From NCBI GenBank assembly GCA_035555795.1, contig DATMGE010000082.1, positions 1 to 64,000 of the forward strand: a stretch of 64,000 nt of DNA, in the 5' to 3' direction. Within the stretch, counting starts at the first letter, position 1, and every line of letters starts with the position of its first letter. Below, one piece after another: positions 26,782 to 37,712 of the stretch. The translations under genes and the position numbers were made by a program. The DNA is from RCIO01 sp035555795. Its GTDB lineage: Bacteria; Pseudomonadota; Alphaproteobacteria; Rhizobiales; Rhizobiaceae. The notes under the pieces are model-generated. The model was not told the origin of the DNA. It saw nothing but the letters and a program-made list of their open reading frames with translations, and searched no databases.

Positions 26782-29361
26782 ATGCTCTACTTCTCGCCCT
26801 GGAAGTCCGTCACGATCTGGCTCGTCGTAGCCATCGGCGTCCTGTTCGCCTTGCCGAACTTCTACACGGACTCGTTTCGCGACTCGCTTCCCAACTGGGT
26901 GCCGAAGCAGGCGGCCACGCTGGGCCTCGACCTTCAGGGCGGTTCGCACATCCTGTTGCAGGTCGACCGGCAGGACCTGATCAATGAGCGCCTCGAATCG
27001 GTGCGCAACGATATCCGCGCCATATTGCGCGATGCGCGCATCGGCTATACCGGGCTGACGGGAACGGACCGCACCGTGCAGGTGCGCATTCGCGGCGCCG
27101 AGGAAGAGATCACCAAGGCGCGCAATGCGCTGGCGACGCTGACGCAGCCGGTTACCAGCGGCGTCTTTGGAACCTCCAACGTTACTGAAGTCGAGTTCAG
27201 CGAGCCGGAGCCGGGGCTTTTCCGCTATACGCTGACCGACGCGGGTATCGACTATCGCGTCAGCAGCGCCGTGGACCAGTCGGTCGAAGTGGTCAACCGG
27301 CGTGTCAACGAACTAGGCACGACCGAGCCCATCGTCCAGCGGCAGGGCGCCGACCGTATCCTCGTTCAGGTTCCCGGCCTTCAGGATCCGCAGCGCCTCA
27401 AGGATATCCTTGGCCAGACGGCGCGCCTGACTTTCCAGATGGTCGACCAGTCCATGCCCGCGCAGGAGGCGATCAATGGCCGCCCGCCGGCGGGTACGTC
27501 AGTGATGTTTTCGACCGATGATCCGCCGGTGCCCTATGTCATCGAGAGCCGCGTCATCGTTTCGGGCGAGAACCTCGTCGATTCGCAAGCCTCGTTCGAT
27601 CAGCGCACCAGCGAGCCGGTGGTCACATTCCGCTTCGACAACCAGGGTGCGCTGCGCTTCGGCCAGGCGACCCAGCAGAATGTCGGCCGGCTGTTCGCCA
27701 TCATCCTCGACAATCAGGTCATTTCGGCACCGCAGATCCGCGAGCCGATTCTGGGTGGCACGGGACAGATTTCGGGCAATTTCACCGTCCAGTCTGCCAA
27801 TGATCTCGCCGTGCTGCTGCGCGCCGGCGCGTTGCCGGCGGACCTGACGATCGTCGAAGAACGCACGGTCGGTCCGAGCCTCGGTGCGGATTCGATCAAT
27901 GCCGGCACCTTCGCGACGGGCGTGGCGGCATTCCTCGTCTTCGCTTTCATGCTGCTGGCCTATGGCAAGCTCGGCCTGCTCGCCAGCGTCGGCCTCGCCG
28001 CGAACCTCGCCATGATGATCGCGGTGCTGACCGTGCTCGGCGCGACGCTGACGCTGCCCGGCATCGCGGGTATCGCGCTGACGCTCGGCATGGCGGTGGA
28101 CTCCAACGTCATCATCTTCGAACGCGTACGTGAGGAGCGGGCGCAAGGGCGATCTATCGTCCAATCGCTGGACCAGGGCTTCCAGCGCGCGCTTGCGACG
28201 GTGGTGGACGCCAACCTGACGACGCTGATCGCTGCCGTCATCCTCTTCTATATGGGCACCGGACCGATTCGCGGTTTCGCCGTGACGCTGGCGATCGGCA
28301 TCCTGACGACGGTCTTCACCGCCTTCACGCTGACGCGCTGGCTGATCGCGGTATGGCTGCGCCGTTCCCGCCCGACTGAGTTCCCGGCGGGTCTGGTGCA
28401 CTATCTGCCGCTCAATCCGAACCTCGACATCATGCGCTGGCGCAATATCGCCTTTGCGCTGTCGGGTGCAGCTTCGGCGATCATCGTGGTCCTGTTCTTC
28501 GCCTGGAACATGAATTACGGCATCGACTTCCGCGGCGGATCCTTGATCGAGATCCAGGCAAAGCAGGGCATGGCGGATGCCGGCGATGTGCGCGGACGGC
28601 TTGCCGAGTTGAATATCGGCGACGTGCAGGTCCAGGAATTCGGCGAAGGCCGCGATCTGATGATCCGCGTCGAGGGTCAGGCTTCCGGCGACAATGCCGA
28701 ACAGTCCGCCGTGACCAAGGTGCGGGATGCGCTGTCGAGCGACTATGATTTCCGCCGCGTGGAGGTGGTCGGTCCGACGGTGTCCAGCGAACTGGCCACC
28801 TCGGGTGCGATCGGCGTCATCGCATCCATGATCGCGATGCTGCTCTATATCTGGTTCCGGTTCGAATGGCAGTTCGGCGTCGGGGCGATCCTGTCGACCC
28901 TGCATGACGTGATCATGATGGTGGGGCTCTATGTCATCTTCGGGCTCGAATTCAACCTGGCGAGTATCGCGGCGATCCTGACGGTCGTGGGCTATTCGAT
29001 CAACGATACGGTCGTGATCTATGACCGCGTTCGCGAGAACCTGCGAAAATACAAGAAGATGCCGATCATCGACCTGCTCAACCTGTCGTTGAGCCAGACG
29101 CTGTCGCGCACCTTCCTGACAGGTCTGACGACGCTCTTTGCCCTGACGGTGCTCTACCTTTATGGCGGCGAGGTGATCAGCAACTTCATGTTCGCCATGC
29201 TGTTCGGCGTCATCGTCGGTACCTATTCGTCGATCTTCGTCGCCGGGCCGCTGCTGATCCTCTTCAAGCTGAGGCCCGGAATGTTCGACAGTGCTGACGA
29301 GAAGGCAAAGGAAGCCGCTGCCCAGAAGGCCGCTGCAAATGCGCAAGTCACCAAGGCCTGA
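26782..29361 (+). CDS. secDF: SecDF, protein translocase subunits SecD and SecF as one polypeptide
   Basis: 859 residues. SecD half (about 1-520): an N-terminal helix, GLDLQGGSHILLQVD, the periplasmic P1 head, and the RND-like membrane block with GIALTLGMAVDSNVIIFERV. SecF half (about 540-859): MNYGIDFRGGSLIEIQ, then TVVGYSINDTVVIYDRVREN and LFALTVLYLYGGEVISNFMF. SecDF uses the proton gradient to pull exported proteins through SecYEG. The fusion has about 12 membrane helices. The ATG at 26782 has GAGG a few bases upstream; the TTG at 26740 would add 14 unlikely residues. Confidence 0.95.
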   Translation: MLYFSPWKSVTIWLVVAIGVLFALPNFYTDSFRDSLPNWVPKQAATLGLDLQGGSHILLQVDRQDLINERLESVRNDIRAILRDARIGYTGLTGTDRTVQVRIRGAEEEITKARNALATLTQPVTSGVFGTSNVTEVEFSEPEPGLFRYTLTDAGIDYRVSSAVDQSVEVVNRRVNELGTTEPIVQRQGADRILVQVPGLQDPQRLKDILGQTARLTFQMVDQSMPAQEAINGRPPAGTSVMFSTDDPPVPYVIESRVIVSGENLVDSQASFDQRTSEPVVTFRFDNQGALRFGQATQQNVGRLFAIILDNQVISAPQIREPILGGTGQISGNFTVQSANDLAVLLRAGALPADLTIVEERTVGPSLGADSINAGTFATGVAAFLVFAFMLLAYGKLGLLASVGLAANLAMMIAVLTVLGATLTLPGIAGIALTLGMAVDSNVIIFERVREERAQGRSIVQSLDQGFQRALATVVDANLTTLIAAVILFYMGTGPIRGFAVTLAIGILTTVFTAFTLTRWLIAVWLRRSRPTEFPAGLVHYLPLNPNLDIMRWRNIAFALSGAASAIIVVLFFAWNMNYGIDFRGGSLIEIQAKQGMADAGDVRGRLAELNIGDVQVQEFGEGRDLMIRVEGQASGDNAEQSAVTKVRDALSSDYDFRRVEVVGPTVSSELATSGAIGVIASMIAMLLYIWFRFEWQFGVGAILSTLHDVIMMVGLYVIFGLEFNLASIAAILTVVGYSINDTVVIYDRVRENLRKYKKMPIIDLLNLSLSQTLSRTFLTGLTTLFALTVLYLYGGEVISNFMFAMLFGVIVGTYSSIFVAGPLLILFKLRPGMFDSADEKAKEAAAQKAAANAQVTKA

Positions 29362-29370
29362 TCTCGCCCC

Positions 29371-29760
29371 ATGAGCGGCGGGATCCTGATCCGTGACGCG
29401 CATTTCCCCGGTCGCGCGCCGATCGATGCCTATGGCGAAGGCGGGTTCCGCTTCGCCGACATGTCGCATCGGGGCGCGATCCTTTGCCTGCCCTCCGGCA
29501 TCCATGGCTGGAAGATGGACGGCGGGGAGCCGCTCGCAATAGAGAATTTCGGGCAGGTGCTTGCCGAGGCCGGCGGGATCGACGTCCTGTTGATCGGCAC
29601 CGGAAAAGACATAAGGCCGTTGCCGGCGGGGCTTCGCGCAGCCTTCAAGGAGGCCGGCATCGTTTCGGACCCCATGTCGACGGGCGCGGCGGTTCGGACC
29701 TTCAATGTGCTTCTTGCCGAGGACAGGCTGGTAGCGGCGGCGCTGCTGCCGGTCGACTGA
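29371..29760 (+). CDS. Mth938-like domain protein (NDUFAF3 homologue)
   Basis: 129 residues of the Mth938/DUF498 fold: YGEGGFRFADMSHRGAILCL and VLLIGTGKDIRPLPAGLRAA are the hallmark strands and turn. The mitochondrial homologue NDUFAF3 is an assembly factor of respiratory complex I. It starts 9 bases after secDF and ends 3 bases before the NDUFAF6-like gene, so the three are surely co-transcribed. The bacterial role is not known; a role in assembling a membrane complex next to the translocon is an inference. Confidence 0.85.
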   Translation: MSGGILIRDAHFPGRAPIDAYGEGGFRFADMSHRGAILCLPSGIHGWKMDGGEPLAIENFGQVLAEAGGIDVLLIGTGKDIRPLPAGLRAAFKEAGIVSDPMSTGAAVRTFNVLLAEDRLVAAALLPVD

Positions 29761-29763
29761 CCC

Positions 29764-30609
29764 ATGCCCGCCTCCGAACCGCTGGGCCGGTTGCGGGCGA
29801 TCGAGCCCGACCGCTATCTCTCGCTGCTCTACGCGCCGGAAGCCCTCCGCAACGACATTGCCGCTCTCTATGTGTTCGACGCCGAGGTGGCTTCGATCCG
29901 CGAGCGCGTGCATGAGGCGTTGCCTGGCGAGATACGCATCCAATGGTGGCGCGATGCGCTGACGGCCGAAGAGCCGACCGGTAGCCCGGCCGCCGATGCG
30001 CTGCTGGACGCGATCGGCCGGCACACTTTGCCGCTTGCCGGTTTCGGGCAATATCTCGACGCGCGTATCGCCGATCTCTACGATGATCCGATGCCCGACA
30101 TCCAGACACTCGAGGCCTATTGCGGCGCGACCTCATCGACGCTGATGCAGATGGCAGCGATGATGCTCGACCCTGTGGCGGCGCCGCGCGCGGCCGAGGC
30201 CGCCGGCCATGGCGGCTGCGCCGAGGCGATCACGCGGCTGGTCTGGTCGCTGCCGAAACATCGGGCGAGGGGGCAGTGCCACATCCCGGCCGAAATGCTG
30301 GCCGCGGCGGGCACCAGCGTCGAGGAGTTCCTGTCCGGGCAACCGGGAGAGGGCGGACTGCGCGCTGCCCGGATGATGATTGCCCTGGCCCGCGAGCATT
30401 TCGGCAAGTTCCGCGCCGCGGTGGCCGATACGTCTCCCGCATTGCGTCCTGCTTTCCTGCCGGTCGCCATATGTCTGCTTCGTCTTGACGCTGCCGAACG
30501 GGCCAGCGCCTCGCTGCTCATTGAGCCGCCACGCATTTCGCCGCTCGGCCGGCAGTGGCGCATGTGGCGGACGGCCCTCCGGGGCTGGCCCGAAGGGAGG
30601 GCCGTCTGA
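29764..30609 (+). CDS. Squalene/phytoene synthase-like protein (NDUFAF6 homologue)
   Basis: 281 residues of the trans-isoprenyl diphosphate synthase head-to-head fold (RYLSLLYAPEALRNDIAALY, IRIQWWRDAL). The two Asp-rich DxxxD metal sites of true phytoene synthases are not seen: the first is DAEVASIRE and the second has no clear counterpart. It is therefore probably not a carotenoid or hopanoid enzyme. It fits the NDUFAF6-type group linked to complex I assembly. Its position directly after the NDUFAF3 homologue supports this. No carotenoid genes are nearby. Confidence 0.8.
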   Translation: MPASEPLGRLRAIEPDRYLSLLYAPEALRNDIAALYVFDAEVASIRERVHEALPGEIRIQWWRDALTAEEPTGSPAADALLDAIGRHTLPLAGFGQYLDARIADLYDDPMPDIQTLEAYCGATSSTLMQMAAMMLDPVAAPRAAEAAGHGGCAEAITRLVWSLPKHRARGQCHIPAEMLAAAGTSVEEFLSGQPGEGGLRAARMMIALAREHFGKFRAAVADTSPALRPAFLPVAICLLRLDAAERASASLLIEPPRISPLGRQWRMWRTALRGWPEGRAV

Positions 30610-31100
30610 TGTGCGATCGATGCGGCGAACCCAACATCAGCGCGCATGCGGTGGCGATGAGCGAGCGCCCGGCGCACAGGCTCGTAGGCCGGCACTGGAG
30701 CGGCACCTATGCGGAGGCGCGCGCCGGTGCGCTGCGCAAGGTCATGAACGAGATACGGGCCTTTTCCGACCAGCGAGGCGGGCTCTTCCGCAGTCCGGTC
30801 ATTGCGCTGACATGGAACGAGCCGGGAGAAGGCTTCCGCCATTTCGTCGGCATCGCGGAGGATGACGCACCGTCCGGCTTCGACATGCTCGAACTGCCAG
30901 AAATGCTTTTCGCCACGTCCTGGCACGGGCGGGAGGATGGCGATGTCGCCGCGCATTATGGCGCGATCATGGGACAGATGCGTGGCGATGGGCTTGCGCA
31001 TGACCGCGCGGTCTTCGACCACCGGGAGGAATATCCGCCGGATGCGGAGCCGGACGGCCCGCCCATGTTGCGGCTTATGGTTCCCGTCATGCGGGATTGA
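30609..31100 (+). CDS. Hypothetical protein, possible GyrI-like domain
   Basis: 163 residues. The N terminus MCDRCGEPNISAHAV carries a Cys-x2-Cys pair. The body (RLVGRHWSGTYAEARAGALR, then FRHFVGIAEDD) resembles the GyrI-like/AraC effector-binding fold, but this is a weak reading by eye. The ATG overlaps the stop of the NDUFAF6-like gene by one base (TGATG), so it belongs to the same operon. No signal peptide or membrane segment. Function unknown. Confidence 0.6.
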   Translation: MCDRCGEPNISAHAVAMSERPAHRLVGRHWSGTYAEARAGALRKVMNEIRAFSDQRGGLFRSPVIALTWNEPGEGFRHFVGIAEDDAPSGFDMLELPEMLFATSWHGREDGDVAAHYGAIMGQMRGDGLAHDRAVFDHREEYPPDAEPDGPPMLRLMVPVMRD

Positions 31101-31119
31101 ATGTCTGAGGGAGGATGAA

Positions 31120-31827
31120 ATGGCGAATTACGTTCTGGCGCATGGCGCCTGGTCTTCGGCCTTTGCATGGCGGAAGATGCGGCCGCTCATGGCGGCTGCC
31201 GGGCACCAATTGTGGACGCCCAGCCTGACCGGGCTCGGCGACCGCGCGCATCTGGCCGGCCGGGATATCGATCTCGACACGCATATCGCCGACATCGCCA
31301 ATCTCCTTCACTATGAAGACCTTACCGACGTGCGGCTGATCGGCCATTCCTATGGCGGCATGGTCGCCACCGGCGTGGCCGACCGGGTGCCGGAACGGAT
31401 CAGGCAGGTGATCTATCTCGATGCCTTCGTGCCGCAGGACGGGCAGGCGCTGCTGGATCTCGCCGCGCCGGGCTTCAAGGAGAAGGTCGTCGCGGAGACG
31501 CAGCGCGACGGCGAGGGCTGGAAGGTGAAGGCCAACCCGCTGCCGGCCGACACGCCGGCCGGCGAGGTGGACTGGCTGGTGGCCCGCCGGCATATGCAGC
31601 CGCTGAAGACGATCGCCACGCCCATCCGGCTGACGGGCAAGATCGATACGCTGCCGCGCGCCTATATCTACTGCACCTCGCCGATGCCGGGTGATCCGTT
31701 TCGCAAATTCCTGGAGCGGGCGCGCCGCGAATCCTGGCAGGCGCATGAGATCGATGCCACGCATAATCCGCATATCACCGTGCCCGATGTGCTGATGCGG
31801 CTGCTGATGCAGGTCACTGGCGACTGA
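31120..31827 (+). CDS. Alpha/beta hydrolase
   Basis: 235 residues. An alpha/beta hydrolase fold with oxyanion-hole segment YVLAHGAWSSAFAW, nucleophile elbow LIGHSYGG, and C-terminal catalytic His in DATHNPHITVPDVL. It resembles the small salicylate-esterase / MenH-like group (HGAW start), but its substrate cannot be told. The ATG at 31120 has GAGG 6 bases upstream. It is the last gene of the run that began at yajC. Confidence 0.85.
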   Translation: MANYVLAHGAWSSAFAWRKMRPLMAAAGHQLWTPSLTGLGDRAHLAGRDIDLDTHIADIANLLHYEDLTDVRLIGHSYGGMVATGVADRVPERIRQVIYLDAFVPQDGQALLDLAAPGFKEKVVAETQRDGEGWKVKANPLPADTPAGEVDWLVARRHMQPLKTIATPIRLTGKIDTLPRAYIYCTSPMPGDPFRKFLERARRESWQAHEIDATHNPHITVPDVLMRLLMQVTGD

Positions 31828-32030
31828 TAACCCCGTGTCTCCGGCGGGTGGTCCAATGTGATCGCCCGCCACATCATTCCCAAGCTCTCGCCACATACTG
31901 GCCTTCTGGGACTGTTGCTCTGGCAACGGGCGCGTCGTCGCGCCTGCACCGTCCTCCGGCCCGTCCGCTCAGCGAGATGCCTGGCTGGAGCCGATCCAGC
32001 CGCTTTCCGGCAGGCAGAGAAGGAAAGACA

Positions 32031-32507
32031 ATGCTCAAGCACAAGACAATCGCCGCAGTCGCTGCGCTCGGCCTCACCATCGCACCGTTCACCGCAGTTG
32101 CCGCGCTTGCCCAGCAAGCCCCGGCGCCTGCACAGGCTGCGCCAACCCAGCCCGCACCCACGGCACCTGCCGCGAAGGTCGATGAGACCAAGCTGCAGTC
32201 CTTCGTCGTGGCGTTCCTCGAGGTGAACAAGGTCGGCCAGGAATACCAGCCGCAACTGGAAGCCGCGGGCACCGACCAGGGCAAGAGGGCGCAGATCCAG
32301 GAAGAAGCCACCAAGAAGATGACCGAGGCGGTTGAGAAATCGGACGGCATCACCGTGGAGGAATATTCGACCATTCTCGCCAATGCCCAGTCCGATCCGG
32401 AGCTGGCGGGCCAGATCAACGAGATGATCCGCCAGAATACGACGCCGCAGGCGCCCACGGATACCCCACCAGCCGGGGCTGCTCCCGCTCCACAGCCGGC
32501 TCAATAA
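32031..32507 (+). CDS. Exported DUF4168-domain protein
   Basis: 158 residues. A signal peptide of about 27 residues (ending AAVAALA in frame, then QQAPAPAQAAP) is followed by a Pro/Ala-rich spacer and a helical DUF4168-like region (LQSFVVAFLEVNKVGQEYQP, ITVEEYSTILANAQSDPELA), ending in a Pro/Ala tail. It is probably periplasmic. DUF4168 proteins are of unknown function. AAGGA lies 7 bases before the ATG. It is convergent with marC, with 14 bases between the stops, and 203 bases separate it from the hydrolase gene. Confidence 0.75.
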   Translation: MLKHKTIAAVAALGLTIAPFTAVAALAQQAPAPAQAAPTQPAPTAPAAKVDETKLQSFVVAFLEVNKVGQEYQPQLEAAGTDQGKRAQIQEEATKKMTEAVEKSDGITVEEYSTILANAQSDPELAGQINEMIRQNTTPQAPTDTPPAGAAPAPQPAQ

Positions 32508-32521
32508 GCGATCCGGCCTCG

Positions 32522-33151
32522 CTAGGCCTGCACGAGCGCGCGCACGCCGTCCGCCACGAACTGGACGGCGAGCGCGGCCAGGATGACACCCAGAAGCCGC
32601 GTCAGGATGGAGCGGCCGGTTTCGCCCAGGAACCCGTCGATGCGCTCGGCGAGCAGGAAGACCAGATAGGTCGCCAGCAGGCAGACAAGGATGATGCCGA
32701 CCAGCGTGGCGAGCGCCAGCGGGCCGGCAAATGTGCCTGACAGGAGCACCGTCGCCGAAATCGCGCCCGGCCCGGCGATCAGCGGGATGGCGAGCGGAAA
32801 CGCAGCCACGTTGCGGATGTGGTCGATGGTGATGGCAACATCGGCCTGCGCCTCCTTGCGGTCGTTGCGCCGCGCGAAGATCATCTCGAAAGCGATGACG
32901 AACAGAAGCAGCCCGCCGGCGACGCGGAAGGCGGGAAGCGTGATGCCGAATACTGCGAGGATGGCCGTTCCCGCGACAGCGAATATCGCCAGTACGACGA
33001 AGCCGATCACGCTTGCGCGGACGCCGACCTGCATGCGTTCGGTGCGGTTCATGCCGGCCGTGAGGGCGAGGAAAAGCGGGGCCAGTCCCGGCGGATCGAT
33101 CGTGACCAGCAGCGTCACGAAGGCGTTGAAGACGGCATCGAAGCTCGGCAT
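32522..33151 (-). CDS. MarC-family integral membrane protein
   Basis: 209 residues, six predicted transmembrane helices in two blocks. The family motifs are TLLVTIDPPGLAPLFLAL at the N terminus and PLAIPLIAGPGAISATVLLS in the middle. MarC/YhgN proteins were once linked to multiple antibiotic resistance, but that link was not upheld; transport function is unproven. It is convergent with the DUF4168 gene and divergent from gyrA. Confidence 0.88.
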   Translation of the reverse strand: MPSFDAVFNAFVTLLVTIDPPGLAPLFLALTAGMNRTERMQVGVRASVIGFVVLAIFAVAGTAILAVFGITLPAFRVAGGLLLFVIAFEMIFARRNDRKEAQADVAITIDHIRNVAAFPLAIPLIAGPGAISATVLLSGTFAGPLALATLVGIILVCLLATYLVFLLAERIDGFLGETGRSILTRLLGVILAALAVQFVADGVRALVQA

Positions 33152-33354
33152 CGGCAGGCCCCCTCAAGGCGGTGTGATCCGCTTCCGGCAGAGAGCTTAG
33201 ACCAAGCTTTTTGCGGCATCCAGCGCCCATGGCCGCCGTGCCGCCGCCGCGTTTCTGTGGATGGCCTGCCGCGAACTTTCAGACGTGGCGACAAAATGCT
33301 GATTTGAAATGGAAAATCAAAGCCGGTCTGCGGCGCTCCGCGGTGGTTTGCGCT

Positions 33355-33384
33355 TTGGTATTCCGGCTACGCTTCCTATATAAG
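33355..33384 (+). promoter_or_regulatory. Candidate sigma-70 promoter of gyrA
   Basis: TTGGTA (33355-33360) is followed after 16 bases by TATATA (33377-33382), or after 18 bases by TATAAG (33379-33384). Transcription would then begin near 33390, at the ATG of a 10-codon ORF (33391-33423) that overlaps the gyrA start. By eye only. Confidence 0.45.
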
Positions 33385-33419
33385 TAAGCGATGATTCCAG
33401 CATTTGATTGCGATTCCCA

Positions 33420-36203
<2,784 letters not shown>

Positions 36204-36206
36204 GTC

Positions 36207-36244
36207 AAAGAAAAGGGCCGCTCCTGGAAGCGGCCCTTTTCTTT
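36207..36244. terminator. Bidirectional terminator between gyrA and the 44-residue membrane protein gene
   Basis: The stem AAAAGGGCCGCT / AGCGGCCCTTTT, with a loop of a few bases, has A-rich and T-rich flanks on both sides (AAAG... and ...CTTT). It can terminate gyrA (stop at 36203) and, on the minus strand, the small gene ending at 36293. Confidence 0.88.
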
Positions 36245-36292
36245 GGGAGGGTGAATACGCAAACTGGCTGAAACACATACTGACAAGCACTA

Positions 36293-36427
36293 TCAACGCA
36301 GCGGATAGCTGTCGTTCGTCCTTGCGCGCTGCATGGCGCGATATTTTTCTGCTTCCTGGTGAAGACCGAGCGCAGTCGCGATCAGCATCGCGAGGGTCAT
36401 GGCGGCGGCAAGCATGAAGATCATCAT
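36293..36427 (-). CDS. Small membrane protein (44 aa), not previously listed
   Basis: Minus-strand ORF of 44 codons starting MMIFMLAAAMTLAMLIATAL, one transmembrane helix, followed by a charged tail (HQEAEKYRAMQRARTND) ending YPLR. AAGGAG lies about 9 bases upstream of the ATG at 36427, a good ribosome binding site. A candidate EcfG promoter (36455-36479) ends about 28 bases upstream, and a shared terminator lies downstream at 36207-36244. Promoter, ribosome binding site, ORF and terminator together make this a convincing gene. It lies between gyrA and coaD. Function unknown; small stress-induced membrane proteins are common in general-stress regulons. Confidence 0.7.
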   Translation of the reverse strand: MMIFMLAAAMTLAMLIATALGLHQEAEKYRAMQRARTNDSYPLR

Positions 36428-36454
36428 GAACGTGGTCTCCTTTCTTGATCCGAT

Positions 36455-36479
36455 AACGTTGCCGGCGGCAAAAAGTTCA
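36455..36479 (-). promoter_or_regulatory. Candidate EcfG (RpoE2) promoter of the 44-residue protein gene
   Basis: Read on the minus strand: TGAAC, 16 bases, CGTT. The general-stress consensus in alphaproteobacteria is GGAAC-N16/17-CGTT, so there is one mismatch (the first base) with exact spacing. The distance to the ATG at 36427 leaves a short leader that holds the AAGGAG site. Confidence 0.5.
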
Positions 36480-36600
36480 CCGGATCATGCGGATATTGTC
36501 GCGTACATGTTGAACGGGTGCTGATCCGCCCGTTCATCTGCGGTTCAGAATCGGGCGCTGCGGGTTTGCGTTCGCCACGCCGGACGGCTAAAGCACCGCC

Positions 36601-37098
36601 ATGACCCAGCGCACCGCATTCTATGCCGGTTCCTTCGATCCCCTGACCAATGGGCACCTCGACGTGCTCAAGGCGTCGCTCGCCATTGCCGACGAGATCT
36701 ATGTCGGCATCGGCATCCAGGTATCGAAGCAGCCGCTGTTCTCCTTCGACGAGCGGGTGGCGCTCATCGAAGCCTCCTGCGCGGATGAACTGGGCGCGGA
36801 TGCGAAGCGTATAAAGGTCGTGTCGTTCAAGGGCCTGGTCATCGATGCTTCCCGCAAGCACGGCGCCGCGATCATGATCCGCGGCCTTCGCGACGGTACC
36901 GATCTCGACTACGAAATGCAGATGGCGGGCATGAACGAAACGATGGCGCCCGACCTCCAGACCGTTTTTCTGCCGGCAAGCCCCTCGGTGCGCACGATTA
37001 CCGCCACACTCGTGCGGCAGATCGCGGCGATGGGCGGCGACATCCGCCCCTTCGTGCCGGCGGCGGTGGTTGCGCCGCTCAAGGCCAAGTTAGCCTGA
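36601..37098 (+). CDS. coaD: Phosphopantetheine adenylyltransferase
   Basis: 165 residues. The nucleotidyltransferase HxGH-type motif is AGSFDPLTNGHLDVLK at the N terminus, and the second signature is SPSVRTITATLVRQIA near residue 125, replacing the usual S-S-T/S-x-x-R pattern. MIRGLRDGTDLDYEMQMAGM is the conserved central loop. It makes dephospho-CoA from ATP and 4'-phosphopantetheine, the fourth step of coenzyme A synthesis. It ends 17 bases before the exported cyclophilin. Confidence 0.95.
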   Translation: MTQRTAFYAGSFDPLTNGHLDVLKASLAIADEIYVGIGIQVSKQPLFSFDERVALIEASCADELGADAKRIKVVSFKGLVIDASRKHGAAIMIRGLRDGTDLDYEMQMAGMNETMAPDLQTVFLPASPSVRTITATLVRQIAAMGGDIRPFVPAAVVAPLKAKLA

Positions 37099-37115
37099 TC
37101 ATCGAGGAGCTATTC

Positions 37116-37697
37116 ATGAAACTTGCCCGTTTTGCCGCGCCTTTCGTTCTCGCCGCCATGCTTGGTGCGAGCTCCGCCGTTGCGGCGGAACCCGAAAACA
37201 CCATGGTCATCACGCTCAAGGACGGCGACGTGACCGTCGCGCTGCGCCCCGATCTCGCGCCGAAGCATGTGGAGCAGATCAAGGCACTGGTGCGCGATGG
37301 CGCCTATGACAATGTCGTGTTCCATCGCGTGATCGACGGCTTCATGGCGCAGACCGGCGACGTCCAGTTCGGCGATGCGGAAGACGGTTTCGACCTGCGC
37401 CGCGCCGGCACCGGTGGTTCCGACAAGCCCGACCTGCCGGCCGAGTTCAGCAGCGAGAAGTTCGTGCGCGGCGTGGTGGGAATGGCGCGCGCGCAGGATC
37501 CGAACTCGGCGAATTCGCAGTTCTTCATCATGTTCGCGCCCTATCCGTCGCTCGACAACCAGTACACGGTGGTCGGGCAGGTGGAGAGCGGCATGGAACT
37601 CGTCGACAAGATCAAGCGCGGCAGTGCCAGCCAGAACGGCGCGGTCGCCGACCCCGACCGCATGCTCAAGGTGCGCATCGCCGCCGACGCGAAATAA
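37116..37697 (+). CDS. Peptidyl-prolyl cis-trans isomerase, exported cyclophilin
   Basis: 193 residues. A signal peptide of about 24 residues (ending SSAVAA, then EPENTMVITL) is followed by a cyclophilin domain with VVFHRVIDGFMAQTGDVQFG and NSANSQFFIMFAP. It catalyses proline isomerisation in the periplasm. AGGAG precedes the ATG. A cytosolic paralogue follows after 15 bases; both share VIDGFMAQTGDV and SANSQFFI, suggesting an old tandem duplication. Confidence 0.92.
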   Translation: MKLARFAAPFVLAAMLGASSAVAAEPENTMVITLKDGDVTVALRPDLAPKHVEQIKALVRDGAYDNVVFHRVIDGFMAQTGDVQFGDAEDGFDLRRAGTGGSDKPDLPAEFSSEKFVRGVVGMARAQDPNSANSQFFIMFAPYPSLDNQYTVVGQVESGMELVDKIKRGSASQNGAVADPDRMLKVRIAADAK

Positions 37698-37712
37698 GAG
37701 AAAGGTAGCCTC

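Noticed and set aside
27499..30051. 850-codon open frame on the minus strand opposite secDF
   Set aside because: It is the reverse shadow of a strong coding frame in GC-rich DNA; Arg/His-rich low-complexity protein, no family motif, no ribosome binding site.
29764..30609. Phytoene or squalene synthase for carotenoid/hopanoid synthesis
   Set aside because: Asp-rich catalytic motifs are missing and the neighbours are secDF and an NDUFAF3 homologue, not terpenoid genes.
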